A stretch of DNA of 64,000 bases from assembly GCA_028868305.1 (NCBI GenBank), contig JAGWUS010000012.1:1-64000 (forward strand), read 5' to 3'. Below, in pieces: positions 25,933-35,160 of this stretch (positions are counted from its first letter, which is position 1; every line of letters begins with the position of its first letter). Both the position numbers and the translations under genes were made by a program. Source of the stretch: Burkholderiales bacterium (lineage in GTDB: Bacteria > Pseudomonadota > Gammaproteobacteria > Burkholderiales > Burkholderiaceae_C). The notes under the pieces were generated by a model, which had not been told where the DNA came from, made no database searches, and saw only the letters and a program-made list of their open reading frames with translations.

Positions 25933-26553
25933 ATGAAACATCGCATCCTCTTTGCAGCGGCGCTCCTGTGCGCAAGCAGTTCTTTCGCTGTCACAACGGC
26001 CACAGGCACCAGCGCAGCGAAGGCGCAGTACACCGCCGACACCAAGAAGGCCGCCACCCAGTACGAAGCTGACAAGAAAGTCTGCGCCGATGAAACCGCG
26101 TCCGAAGCCCGCCTGCAATGCCGGCGCGACGCCAAAGCTGTCTACGACAAAGCGGTGACTGCGGCCAAGGCCACCATGACGGCGGCCTCTGCCACACCCG
26201 CAACAACCAAGGCGGCAGCCTGCGCAGACTGCGGCACGGTAGTGTCGGTTTCCGTCTCCGAACGCGACGGCGAAGGCTCTGCCGTGGGCATGATTGCTGG
26301 CGGTGTAGGTGGCGCATTGCTAGGCAACCAGGTGGGCGGCGGTATTGGCAAAGACCTTGCCACTGTCGCTGGTGCCGTAGGTGGCGCCTTCGCAGGCAAG
26401 AAGATCGAAGAAAAAGTTCGCGCCCACAAGGTCTGGACGGTCACAGTGCAATACCCGGACAGCAGCAAGATGAACTTTGAGTTCAAGGAAGATCCCGGCT
26501 ACAAGGCCGGCGACGCCGTGAAGAATTCCGGCGCCAGCATCGTGCGGCGCTGA
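25933..26553 (+). CDS. glycine-zipper 2TM domain protein (17 kDa surface antigen type)
   Basis: A 206-residue exported protein with a signal peptide ending near SSSFA-VT. A lysine/alanine-rich helical region with CADETASEARLQCRRDAKAV follows. Residues about 115-155 form the glycine-zipper domain (GMIAGGVGGALLGNQVGGGI then GKDLATVAGAVGGAFAGKKI), found in Rickettsia 17 kDa antigen-like envelope proteins. No lipobox is seen. A terminator-like hairpin lies about 100 bases downstream. Probably outer-membrane associated; role unknown. Confidence 0.87.
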   Translation: MKHRILFAAALLCASSSFAVTTATGTSAAKAQYTADTKKAATQYEADKKVCADETASEARLQCRRDAKAVYDKAVTAAKATMTAASATPATTKAAACADCGTVVSVSVSERDGEGSAVGMIAGGVGGALLGNQVGGGIGKDLATVAGAVGGAFAGKKIEEKVRAHKVWTVTVQYPDSSKMNFEFKEDPGYKAGDAVKNSGASIVRR

Positions 26554-26574
26554 TATAAAAGGTTTTTTTAAGGG

Positions 26575-26604
26575 GCCTGCCTTAGCCGGGCCCCGCGGGC
26601 AGGC
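26575..26604. repeat. GC-rich inverted repeat
   Basis: GCCTGCC (26575-26581) pairs with GGCAGGC (26598-26604), with further self-complementary CCGGGCCCCG inside. No T run follows. Lies just after the glycine-zipper gene in the 266-base gap before the efflux operon. Confidence 0.45.
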
Positions 26605-26654
26605 GCCCAGCGCACTGGCGACGGCCAGCAGGACGCCACAACCCGATGGTATTC

Positions 26655-26685
26655 AGCGCCCGCTCACGTAGCCTGGGCGCTTTTT
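26655..26685 (+). terminator. intrinsic terminator-like hairpin before RND operon
   Basis: AGCGCCC (26655-26661) pairs with GGGCGCT (26675-26681) around a 13-base loop and is followed by a short T run (26681-26685) and TCTT. It is placed to end transcription of the glycine-zipper gene before the efflux operon. Confidence 0.5.
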
Positions 26686-26819
26686 CTTCTTTGGGCTACC
26701 GGATTTACAGGGGTTTTACTCACGGAGGAAACATTCATTCCGCTGTGTATTTACACTCAGCCCCAATCCCCACTGCGCCCCCATCCCTCCGGTTCCACCG
26801 GCTCCTACAAGGAAGTTTT

Positions 26820-28064
26820 ATGCCACGGCCGCCCGTATTTTCCAGCCCAGCACGCCCCCGCAACACGCGATTTCCTCTGGCCCTGCTCGCCGCCTTGGGT
26901 GCTGCCACCCTGGTCGCTTGTGGCGCCAAAGAGGGCCCGCCCGCTGCTGGCGGTCCGTCGGGTCCACCGCCTGCCACAGTGGGCGTGGTCACCGTGACGC
27001 CGCAATCGGTCGCCCTGCAAAGCGAGTTGCCGGGTCGGGTCAGCGCGGTGCGTGTGGCCCAGGTGCGTGCCCGTGTGAATGGGGTGGTGCAGAAGCGGAT
27101 GTTCCGCGAGGGCAGCGAGGTCAAGGCCGGCCAGGTGCTCTACCAGATTGACGATGCGCCCTACCTCGCAGCCTTCGAGAGTGCCCAGGCCAGCGTCGCC
27201 AAGGCCCAGGCCAATCTGGCGCAAGCCAGCGCCCAGGTGGAGCGCTACAAGCCGCTGGTAGAGGCCAATGCCATCAGCAAGCAGGAGTTCACCGCACTGG
27301 TGACTGCGCAGAAGCAGGCCGAAGCCGACGTAGCCACCGGCAAGGCCGCAGTGCAAACCGCACGCATCAACCTGGACTACGCCACTGTCAAGGCCCCCAT
27401 CTCCGGGCGTATTGGCCAGGCCCTGGTAACTGAAGGCGCACTGGTGAGTGCGACCGAAGCCACCCAACTGGCCCTGATCCAGCAGACCGGCACTGTCTAT
27501 GTGAACTTCACCCAGTCCACCACCGACATACTGCAACTGCGCAAAGCCATTGCCGCCAAACAGCTGCGCGCCTCCGGCGATGGTTCGGTGCCGGTGCGCA
27601 TCGTGCAGGAAGACGGCAGCGAGTTGCCCCGCGCCGGCAAATTGCTGTTTACCGACCTGACGGTGGACGCCACCTCAGGCCAGGTCACACTGCGCGCTGA
27701 AGTACCCAACCCCGACGGCATGTTGCTGCCGGGCCAGTATGTGCGCGTGCGCCTGTCCCAGGCCGAGCTGCCTTCGGGCATCCTGCTGCCGCAGCAGGCA
27801 GTTACCCGCAGCAACCAGGGCGATACGGTGCTGGTCGTCGGCCCAGAGAGCAAGCCCATGCCCCGCCCGGTCAAGGTGGGCAGCGCGCAGGGCAACCAGT
27901 GGGTGGTCCTGAGCGGTCTGCAGCCGGGTGACCAGGTCATCGTGGATGGCTTCCAGAAAATGATGGTGCCCGGCGCCCCGGTCAAGCCGGTGCCGTGGAG
28001 CCCCAATGCCCCAGCAGCGGCAGCTTCTGCACCGGCTGCACCAGCCTCTGCGGCAGCCAAGTAA
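26820..28064 (+). CDS. RND efflux periplasmic adaptor lipoprotein (AcrA/MexA-like)
   Basis: A 414-residue membrane fusion protein. The ATG at 26820, preceded by AAGGAAG, gives a lipoprotein signal with lipobox LVACGAK; a longer frame from 26646 lacks this. After the signal come the barrel and lipoyl halves (SELPGRVSAVRVAQVRARVN, DYATVKAPISGRIGQALV), a coiled-coil hairpin (about residues 120-170, rich in Ala/Gln) and the beta-barrel and membrane-proximal domains. The Pro/Ala-rich tail is low complexity. It links the inner-membrane pump to the outer-membrane channel; the three genes form one operon. No regulator gene adjoins it. Confidence 0.95.
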   Translation: MPRPPVFSSPARPRNTRFPLALLAALGAATLVACGAKEGPPAAGGPSGPPPATVGVVTVTPQSVALQSELPGRVSAVRVAQVRARVNGVVQKRMFREGSEVKAGQVLYQIDDAPYLAAFESAQASVAKAQANLAQASAQVERYKPLVEANAISKQEFTALVTAQKQAEADVATGKAAVQTARINLDYATVKAPISGRIGQALVTEGALVSATEATQLALIQQTGTVYVNFTQSTTDILQLRKAIAAKQLRASGDGSVPVRIVQEDGSELPRAGKLLFTDLTVDATSGQVTLRAEVPNPDGMLLPGQYVRVRLSQAELPSGILLPQQAVTRSNQGDTVLVVGPESKPMPRPVKVGSAQGNQWVVLSGLQPGDQVIVDGFQKMMVPGAPVKPVPWSPNAPAAAASAPAAPASAAAK

Positions 28065-28076
28065 GGGGCACAGTCC

Positions 28077-31000
28077 ATGGCCCAGTTCTTTATCAACCGC
28101 CCCATCTTTGCGTGGGTGATTGCACTGTTCATCCTGGTGATGGGTGGTGTGGCCATCACGCAGTTGCCCGTCTCGCAATACCCGCCGGTGGCACCGCCTT
28201 CCATCGTGGTCACCGCCGGCTATCCCGGCGCCTCTGCCCAGACGCTGGAGGACAGTGTGCTCTCGGTAATCGAACGGGAAATGAATGGCTCGCCCGGCCT
28301 GATCTACATGGAATCGGTGGCCCAGGCCAACGGCACCGGCACCATCACCATCAGCTTTGAGCCCGGCACCAACCCCGACCTGGCCCAGGTGGACGTGCAG
28401 AACCGCCTGTCGCGCGCCACACCGCGCCTGCCTGCTGCAGTGACCCAGCAGGGTGTGCGTGTGGACAAGGCACGCTCGAACTTTCTGCTGTTCACCATCC
28501 TGTCCTCGGACAACCCGAACATCGACATCGTGGCACTGGGTGACTTTGCCTCGCGCAACGTGCTGCCCGAAATCCAGCGCCTGCCCGGCATCGGCCAGGC
28601 CCAGCTCTTCGGCACCGAACGCGCGATGCGCATCTGGATTGACCCGGCCAAGCTCACCGGCTACAACCTGTCGGTGGCCGAAGTGAACGCCGCCATCCGC
28701 GCACAGAACGCCCAGGTGTCCTCCGGCGCCATTGGCGACCTGCCCAACATCACCGGCCAGTCCATCGCAGCCACCGTGGTGGTGGATGGCCAGCTTGGCA
28801 ATGTGGCGCAGTTTGGCAACATCGTGCTGCGCGCCAATACCGATGGCTCCACGGTGCGTCTGAAAGACGTGGCACGTATCGACCTGGGCGCGCAGACCTA
28901 TGCCACCTCGGCGCGCCTGAACGGCAAACCATCCGCCGGTATTGGCGTACAGCTCTCGCCCAGTGGCAATGCCATGGCCGCAGCCAAGGCGGTGCGCGAA
29001 CGCATGGCCGAACTGCAGCCCTACTTCCCCAAGGGCGTGACCTGGAACATCCCCTACGACAGCTCGCGCTTCGTGAAGATTTCTATCTCGCAGGTAGCGG
29101 AAACACTGGTGATTGCCGTCATCCTGGTGTTCCTGGTGATGTACCTATTCCTGCAGAACCTGCGCTACACCATCATCCCGACCATCGTCGTACCCGTGGC
29201 CCTGATGGGCACCTTTGCCACGCTGCTGGCGCTGGGCTTTTCCATCAACGTGCTGACCATGTTCGGCATGGTGCTGGTGATCGGCATTGTGGTGGACGAC
29301 GCCATCGTGGTGGTGGAAAACGTGGAACGCATCATGAGCGAGGAAGGCCTGCCGCCGTTGCAGGCCACGCGCAAGGCCATGGGCCAGATTTCGGGCGCCA
29401 TCATCGGCGTGACGGTGGTGCTGATTGCGGTGTTTGTACCGCTGGCATTCTTCAAGGGCTCGGTGGGCAATATCTACCGCCAGTTCTCAGCGGTGATGGT
29501 GAGCTCCATTGCGTTCTCGGCCTTCATGGCGCTCTCGCTCACCCCCGCCCTGTGCGCCACCCTGCTCAAGCAGGTGGAAGCCGGGCACCACCATGCCAAG
29601 GGCGGTTTCTTTGGCTGGTTCAACCGCGGCTTTACCCGCACCGCCAAAGGCTACGAGAACCTGGTGGCGCGCATTCTCAAACGCGCTGGTCGCTACCTGA
29701 TCATCTACGCGGCCATTCTTCTGGTGGTGGGCGTGGTCTATCTGCGGCTGCCCACCTCATTCCTGCCGGGCGAGGACCAGGGCAATATGCTGGTCAATGT
29801 GCAGTTGCCCCCCGGCGCCACCCAGGAGCGCACACTCAATGTGATGCAGCAGGTAGAGGCTTTTATCCTCAAGCAACCCGAAGTGCAGAGCATGGTGGGT
29901 GTGCTGGGCTTCTCTTTCTCCGGACAGGGGCAGAACGCGGCGCTGGCTTTCGTGACACTCAAGGACTGGTCGGACCGCGCCGGTGAACAGCACTCTGCCC
30001 AGGCGCTGGCTGGCCGTGCCTTTGGTGGACTGATGGGCATCCGCGATGCCTTCATCTTTCCTCTGAGCCCGCCACCTATTCCCGAGCTGGGCACGGCATC
30101 GGGCTTTACCTTCCGCCTGCAGGACCGCGGTGGCAAGGGCCACGAGGCCCTGGTGGCCGCCCGCAACCAGTTGCTGGGCATGGCCTCCAAGAGCAAGGTG
30201 CTCGCCCAGGTGCGCCCGGATGGTCTGGAAGATGCACCCACATTGCAGATTGATATTGACCGGGACAAGGCCAGTGCGCTGTCGGTGGGCTTTGACGCCA
30301 TCAACACCACGCTGTCTACCGCGCTGGGCTCGACTTACATCAACGACTTCCCCAACCAGGGTCGCCTGCAGCGCGTCGTGGTGCAAGCCGATGCCACGGC
30401 GCGCATGCAGCCGGACGATATCCTGCGCCTAACCACCTCCAACACGCAGGGCAAACCGGTGCCCCTGTCGGCGTTTGCCTCCACCCGCTGGATCAAGGGC
30501 GCCATGCAGACCGTGCGCTACAACGGCTACCCGGCCATGCGCATTGGCGGTTCTGCTGCTCCGGGCTTCAGTACCGGCGACGCCATGGACGAAATGGAGA
30601 AACTGGCAGCCCAGTTGCCGGAAGGTTTTGCGTTCGAGTGGACCGGCCAGTCCCGCGAGGAAAAAATCGCCGGTTCGCAAGCCGTGGTGCTGTATGGCTT
30701 TGCCATCCTGGCAGTGTTCCTGTGCCTGGCGGCGCTGTACGAGAGCTGGTCCATCCCGCTGGCGGTGATTCTGGTGGTGCCACTGGGTGTGCTGGGCGTG
30801 CTGCTGGCCACGGTGATGCGCGGCTATGCCAACGATGTGTACTTCCAGGTGGGCCTGATCACCATCATCGGCCTGTCGGCCAAGAACGCCATTCTGATCA
30901 TCGAGTTTGCCAAGGACCTGCAGGCCCAGGGTATGAGTGCCATTGACTCGGCACTGGCTGCGGCGCACCTGCGCTTTCGCCCGATCCTGATGACCTCCAT

Positions 31001-31232
31001 GGCCTTCATGCTGGGGGTGCTGCCGCTGGCCATTGCCACTGGCGCCGGCTCGGCAAGCCAGCGTGCCATCGGCACCGGTGTGATTGGCGGCAGCCTGCTG
31101 GGCACCGTGCTCGCCGTTTTTTTTGTACCCATCTTTTTTGTGGTGGTGCGCAGCCTGTTCAAGGTGAGCCAGCGTGAGCACGACTTCGATGTCGAACACG
31201 CCCACCAGCCCGGAGTCGACACCCATGCATAA
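28077..31232 (+). CDS. RND multidrug efflux transporter, inner-membrane pump (AcrB/MexB-like, HAE1 family)
   Basis: A 1051-residue protein of the length expected for HAE1 pumps, starting MAQFFINRPIFAWVIALFIL. The proton-relay pair is in GIVVDDAIVVVENVERIM (TM4), and the second-half motif GLSAKNAILIIEFAKDLQ is intact. Periplasmic porter loops start with SQYPPVAPPSIVVTAGYPGA. It exports hydrophobic or amphiphilic drugs using the proton gradient. It follows the adaptor gene by 12 bases and overlaps the outer-membrane gene by eight bases, so all three components are coordinated. Confidence 0.96.
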   Translation: MAQFFINRPIFAWVIALFILVMGGVAITQLPVSQYPPVAPPSIVVTAGYPGASAQTLEDSVLSVIEREMNGSPGLIYMESVAQANGTGTITISFEPGTNPDLAQVDVQNRLSRATPRLPAAVTQQGVRVDKARSNFLLFTILSSDNPNIDIVALGDFASRNVLPEIQRLPGIGQAQLFGTERAMRIWIDPAKLTGYNLSVAEVNAAIRAQNAQVSSGAIGDLPNITGQSIAATVVVDGQLGNVAQFGNIVLRANTDGSTVRLKDVARIDLGAQTYATSARLNGKPSAGIGVQLSPSGNAMAAAKAVRERMAELQPYFPKGVTWNIPYDSSRFVKISISQVAETLVIAVILVFLVMYLFLQNLRYTIIPTIVVPVALMGTFATLLALGFSINVLTMFGMVLVIGIVVDDAIVVVENVERIMSEEGLPPLQATRKAMGQISGAIIGVTVVLIAVFVPLAFFKGSVGNIYRQFSAVMVSSIAFSAFMALSLTPALCATLLKQVEAGHHHAKGGFFGWFNRGFTRTAKGYENLVARILKRAGRYLIIYAAILLVVGVVYLRLPTSFLPGEDQGNMLVNVQLPPGATQERTLNVMQQVEAFILKQPEVQSMVGVLGFSFSGQGQNAALAFVTLKDWSDRAGEQHSAQALAGRAFGGLMGIRDAFIFPLSPPPIPELGTASGFTFRLQDRGGKGHEALVAARNQLLGMASKSKVLAQVRPDGLEDAPTLQIDIDRDKASALSVGFDAINTTLSTALGSTYINDFPNQGRLQRVVVQADATARMQPDDILRLTTSNTQGKPVPLSAFASTRWIKGAMQTVRYNGYPAMRIGGSAAPGFSTGDAMDEMEKLAAQLPEGFAFEWTGQSREEKIAGSQAVVLYGFAILAVFLCLAALYESWSIPLAVILVVPLGVLGVLLATVMRGYANDVYFQVGLITIIGLSAKNAILIIEFAKDLQAQGMSAIDSALAAAHLRFRPILMTSMAFMLGVLPLAIATGAGSASQRAIGTGVIGGSLLGTVLAVFFVPIFFVVVRSLFKVSQREHDFDVEHAHQPGVDTHA

Positions 31233-32628
31233 GCAACGCCTTGCAGCCCTGAGCGCTGCGCTCTGTCTTGCTGGCTGCAGTTTCATTCCCACCTACGAAC
31301 GCCCGGCCGCGCCAGTGCCTGCCAGCTTCGCCGCCGAAGCCCAGCCGGCAGCGCCTGCCAGCGCCAACCTGGCAGCGGACACCGAGTGGCAGGCATTCTT
31401 CAAGGACGCCCGCCTCAAACGGCTGATTGACCTGGCCCTGCAAAACAACCGCGACATGCGGGTTGCCGTGCTCAATATCGAACAGACCCGCGCCAAACTG
31501 CAAGTAGTGCGTGCAGACGAGTTGCCCACTGTGAACGCAGGCATCGCCGGTGCACGCGGCCCCGTTGCGTCGGGTGCCATCAGCAGCACCTACACCGCAG
31601 GACTGAGCGTAACGGCCTATGAGCTGGACTTCTTTGGCCGGGTGCGCGCACTGAGTCAGGCTGCACTGGCCCAGGTCCTGGGCACCGAAGAAGCCCGCAA
31701 GACGGTGCAGATGTCGCTGATTGCCTCGGTGGCCAACACCTACTTCAGTCTGCTGGCCGACGACGAACTGCTCCAAGTGACGCGCGAAACCCTGGTCACA
31801 CGCCAGGAGTCGCTGCGCCTGACCCAACTCAAGTTCGACAACGAGGCCGCGTCCAGACTCGATCTGAGCCAGGCCCAATCGCTGCTTGAAGGCGCGAAGG
31901 TGGCGTTGGCCCAACTGACCCGCCAGCGTGCGCAGGACGAGAACGCCTTGATGCTTCTGCTGGGCCAACCCTTGCCCACCGACCTGCCTGCGGGCCTGCC
32001 ACTGGCTGCGCAGGGGCTGATGCCGGATCTGCCCACTGGCGTGCCATCGGAACTGCTCACACGCCGCCCGGACATACGCCAGGCAGAGCAGCAATTGCTG
32101 GCCAACAACGCCAGCATCGGCGCGGCACGGGCTGCGTTTTTTCCGCGCATCACCCTGACCGGCAGCGCTGGCGTGGCCAGCAGCGACCTGGAACAACTGT
32201 TCACCAATGGCACGTCGGCCTGGACCTTCGTGCCCCAATTGCTGACGCCCATTTTTGACGCCGGCCGGAATAAGGCGAATCTGGAAGTTGCCAAGGTCAA
32301 CCGCGACATTGCGATTGCCCAGTACGAAAAGTCTATTCAGAGTGGCTTCAGGGAAGTGGCCGACGCCCTGGCTGGCCGCGCCACGCTGGGCGAGCAGCTT
32401 CGGGCCCAGACCGCACAACTGCAGGCCGAGCAGACCCGCATGATGCTGACCAATATGCGATTTGCCCAGGGTGCGGCCAATTCGTTTGACGTGCTGGACG
32501 CACAGCGTTCCCTGTTTGCTGCACAGCAGGCCGTCGTGCAGGTACAGGCCCTGCAGGTGCAGAACCTCGTCACCCTGTACAAGGTGCTGGGCGGTGGCTG
32601 GACCGAAGGCAGCCACCCGAAATATTAG
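31225..32628 (+). CDS. outer-membrane efflux channel lipoprotein (OprM/NodT family)
   Basis: A 467-residue protein from the ATG at 31225, with lipobox LCLAGCSF at the N-terminus; an upstream in-frame start at 31174 would place the lipobox too deep. The two repeated outer membrane efflux protein domains are recognisable from ELDFFGRVRALSQAALAQVL and LTRRPDIRQAEQQLLANNAS, followed by ARAAFFPRITLTGSAG. It forms the trimeric channel with the two preceding products. The start lies inside the last codons of the pump gene. Confidence 0.94.
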   Translation: MHKQRLAALSAALCLAGCSFIPTYERPAAPVPASFAAEAQPAAPASANLAADTEWQAFFKDARLKRLIDLALQNNRDMRVAVLNIEQTRAKLQVVRADELPTVNAGIAGARGPVASGAISSTYTAGLSVTAYELDFFGRVRALSQAALAQVLGTEEARKTVQMSLIASVANTYFSLLADDELLQVTRETLVTRQESLRLTQLKFDNEAASRLDLSQAQSLLEGAKVALAQLTRQRAQDENALMLLLGQPLPTDLPAGLPLAAQGLMPDLPTGVPSELLTRRPDIRQAEQQLLANNASIGAARAAFFPRITLTGSAGVASSDLEQLFTNGTSAWTFVPQLLTPIFDAGRNKANLEVAKVNRDIAIAQYEKSIQSGFREVADALAGRATLGEQLRAQTAQLQAEQTRMMLTNMRFAQGAANSFDVLDAQRSLFAAQQAVVQVQALQVQNLVTLYKVLGGGWTEGSHPKY

Positions 32629-32737
32629 TCAAACAAGGCTGTTGGCCGCACACAGCCTGCACAAGCAGCTATTGAATTGGTAGCAACTCCATAGGCCATG
32701 TGGGAGTAACCTGCCGGCAATGTACTGCCGGTGGCCG

Positions 32738-34735
32738 CTATTGCTTTCTGCGCACTAGTCTAGATAGCCGCTCGACGCCGACCGGCGGCTCTGCCAGCCA
32801 TGGCAATACAAAGGTCTTTTTTGCCAGCCCGTTGGCAATGCGATCCACCTGACGCGCCTCGCCGGAAAGTCGGGCCCGGAGCAATGGATCACGTGTGCCA
32901 GACGCCAGCACGCTTTTGTTGATCACCCAGGCAAAGGGTTCTATTTTGGCCCTGCGCAGGTCGTTCTGCAGGGCCTCGGCCTGCAGCACCGGTGTCACCT
33001 CTGGTAGCGCGACCAGAATGATCTTTGTGTATTCGGGGTCCTGTAAACGCATCAGCGGTGTGATGATGCGCCCTGACGTGTGGCCTTCAAACTCCCGCAG
33101 CATCTGGCGATGGTAGGCCCCGGTGGCGTCCATCAGCAGCAGGGAATGCCCCGTGGGTGCGGTGTCGAGCACCACAAAGGCACTGCGGGCCTCACCCACC
33201 ACCCGGGAAAAGGCATGAAATATGGCGACCTCTTCGGTGCAGGGTGAGCGCAGGTCTTCCAGCATCAGCGCACGTTCCTGTGCATCCAGACCAGCGCCCT
33301 TGGTCGCCATGATTTTGTCGACATAGCGCTGGGTTTCCACGACAGGGTCAATACGGTCCACCCGCAGGCCCTCCACCGCCCCGTTGAGGGTACCCGTCAG
33401 GTGTGCTGCAGGGTCGGTGGTACTCAGGTGCACCGACTTGCCGCGCTGAATCAGCCCCAGGGCCAGGGCCGCAGCGATGGTGGTCTTTCCCACACCACCT
33501 TTGCCCATGACCATGATCAGACCGTGCCCCGCCTGCGCCAGTGCGTCGGCCAGCGCGTCCAGTCCATGGCCACTGGCGAAGTCCGGCACCACCGGCAGCG
33601 TGGCGGTGCCAACTGGAGGCCTGGCGTCCACCAGCAAGGTCCGCAACGCCGGCACACCCACGGTGTCAAAGGGGCGCAGCGGCACCTGGTCCTGGGGCAG
33701 CGCCTGGAGGTTCGCCGGCATGGCCGCCAGTGCCTGCGCCCCCAGGGCCTCCAGGGCGCAGGCCACTGCATCCTGGTGGTCGCTGGCGTGGAAAACACCG
33801 TTGACCACCAGCCTCTGGTTGTGCAAGCCCAGCGTCTGCAACTCGTCCGATGTGCGCGAGGCTTCCACAATGGCGCCCGCGTCGGGTCGGGTCACCAGCA
33901 CCACCGTGGTCAGTGCCGGATTGCTCAGGGCCTCCAGCGCCGCCTTGAAGCGGACTTCCTGCATCTTCAGGCCGGAGTGCGGCCCCAGACAGGAGGCGCC
34001 CCGGTCATTTCCGGCCAGAAAGCCGCTCCAGGCTTTGGGCAGGCTCAGCAGTCGCAGCGTGTGTCCTGTGGGGGCGGTATCAAAAATGATGTGATCGTAG
34101 TCCTGCGTGGTCGCTGCCAACAGCGAGGAGAACTCATCAAAAGAGGCAATCTCTGTGGTGCACGCTCCCGACAACTGCTCCCGCACGGTAGCGATGTCCG
34201 TGTCACTGGCATCAGCGTCCATTTGCGCCACCACACGTTGCCGGTAGGCCTCGGCGGCGTTGTCCGGATCGATGTTCAGAACGGACAGACCCGTCACGCC
34301 AGGGACAGGCACCGGCTGGTTGCTGAGTGCAACGCCCAGCATTTCATCCAGATTTGACGCGGCGTCGGTACTCACCAGCAGCACCTTACTGCCCGTGTCG
34401 GCCAAGCGCAAGGCCACCGCCGTTGACAGGGATGTTTTACCCACCCCACCCTTACCGGTGAAGAACATGTGGCGGGTCGGGTTCTTGAGCAGTTCCAGGG
34501 GTGCAGGTGTCAGCCAGGCCTGCACTTTTTCGTGCGACGGAATGCCGCCGGCGTGGACCAGTTTTCCATCCACCATGACCGCTGGGGTGGCGTGAACACC
34601 ATGCAGCCTGATCTCATCCCGGTTTTCAATTTTGGACAATGCAATGGAGACGCCCAAATCCGCTGCAACCCGCTCAATCATGGCCGTCATTGCCTGGCAT
34701 TTGCTGCATCCTGTGCCTAAAACAATGACCTTCAT
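32738..34735 (-). CDS. arsA: thioredoxin-fold domain fused to ArsA arsenite ATPase
   Basis: A 665-residue two-part protein. Residues 1-77 are a small thioredoxin-fold domain with a CxxC at C10/C13 (GTGCSKCQAM) and the cis-Pro segment HATPAVMVDGKLVHAGG; it is clearly related to the separate 77-residue protein encoded just upstream. Residues about 86-665 are a full ArsA with two ATPase halves: Walker A at 94-101 and 411-418 (GKGGVGKT in both) and DTAPTGH at 219-225 and 524-530. The three arsenite-binding cysteines known from E. coli ArsA are conserved here as C192 (GACTTEIASF), C249 (GASCLGPHSG) and C499 (SPCTEEVAIF). ArsA energises arsenite export through a membrane carrier, here presumably ACR3. 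No arsD gene is present, and the fused domain may take over its chaperone role (inference). Confidence 0.92.
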   Translation of the reverse strand: MKVIVLGTGCSKCQAMTAMIERVAADLGVSIALSKIENRDEIRLHGVHATPAVMVDGKLVHAGGIPSHEKVQAWLTPAPLELLKNPTRHMFFTGKGGVGKTSLSTAVALRLADTGSKVLLVSTDAASNLDEMLGVALSNQPVPVPGVTGLSVLNIDPDNAAEAYRQRVVAQMDADASDTDIATVREQLSGACTTEIASFDEFSSLLAATTQDYDHIIFDTAPTGHTLRLLSLPKAWSGFLAGNDRGASCLGPHSGLKMQEVRFKAALEALSNPALTTVVLVTRPDAGAIVEASRTSDELQTLGLHNQRLVVNGVFHASDHQDAVACALEALGAQALAAMPANLQALPQDQVPLRPFDTVGVPALRTLLVDARPPVGTATLPVVPDFASGHGLDALADALAQAGHGLIMVMGKGGVGKTTIAAALALGLIQRGKSVHLSTTDPAAHLTGTLNGAVEGLRVDRIDPVVETQRYVDKIMATKGAGLDAQERALMLEDLRSPCTEEVAIFHAFSRVVGEARSAFVVLDTAPTGHSLLLMDATGAYHRQMLREFEGHTSGRIITPLMRLQDPEYTKIILVALPEVTPVLQAEALQNDLRRAKIEPFAWVINKSVLASGTRDPLLRARLSGEARQVDRIANGLAKKTFVLPWLAEPPVGVERLSRLVRRKQ

Positions 34736-34807
34736 GGCAAATTACCTTCCAGCGAATTAAGAAAACGATTCGTGCCCACGCAGTACGCTGATCTGTTCAG
34801 GGCGACT

Positions 34808-35041
34808 TCATGCGGCCAACCATTGCTCAATTTTCCCCCGATTGGGCACGCCACCAGCATGAACCACCTTGCCGTTGATAACAACCCCGGGTGTACTCAT
34901 GACGCCGTAGCGCATGATGTCCTGCAATTCTTCGACTTTTTCCAGTCTGACCGTTACGCCTTTAGCCCTGGCGACCTGATCGATCAGTGCGATGGTGTTT
35001 TTGCAATTGGCACATCCGGTGCCAAGTACTTTGATATCCAT
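34808..35041 (-). CDS. small CxxC thioredoxin-fold protein (redox-active disulfide protein 2 family)
   Basis: A 77-residue protein of the MTH895/TM0996 type. CxxC is at C10/C13 (GTGCANCKNTIALI), and the cis-Pro region reads MSTPGVVINGKVVHAGGVP. It is homologous along its whole length to the N-terminal domain of the following ArsA fusion, including GTGC and KVVHAGG, so one arose from the other by duplication. An AGGAG site precedes the ATG. Proteins of this family are usually found beside permeases of the DUF318/ArsP type, as here, and are thought to act as redox or metalloid-handling partners. Confidence 0.9.
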   Translation of the reverse strand: MDIKVLGTGCANCKNTIALIDQVARAKGVTVRLEKVEELQDIMRYGVMSTPGVVINGKVVHAGGVPNRGKIEQWLAA

Positions 35042-35043
35042 GA

Positions 35044-35136
35044 TTACTCCTGTTCCATTTCGAGTAAAGCGGCGCTCTGTGTGGCCCGTGTACTAAGCAG
35101 GGCCAGGGCCAAAGATTTTGCGGATCCGAGTTTCAT
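35044..35136 (-). CDS. possible 30-residue ORF between permease and thioredoxin-like genes
   Basis: A short frame MKLGSAKSLALALLSTRATQ ending LEMEQE. A purine-rich GGAAGAG stands about ten bases upstream, 25 bases after the permease stop. Its stop is three bases before the thioredoxin-like start, and the ribosome site of that gene lies in its last codons, which would allow coupling. The sequence has a weak signal-like hydrophobic stretch but no family. It may be a leader peptide or chance. Confidence 0.3.
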   Translation of the reverse strand: MKLGSAKSLALALLSTRATQSAALLEMEQE

Positions 35137-35160
35137 TTTTTTAATTCTCTTCCGCTGAAA

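Noticed and set aside
26575-26604. GC-rich inverted repeat as a terminator
   Set aside because: No T run follows it on either strand; kept only as a repeat.
32714-32731. CCGGCA/TGCCGG hairpin between the efflux operon and arsA
   Set aside because: Six-base arms without a T run on either side; too weak to call as a terminator.
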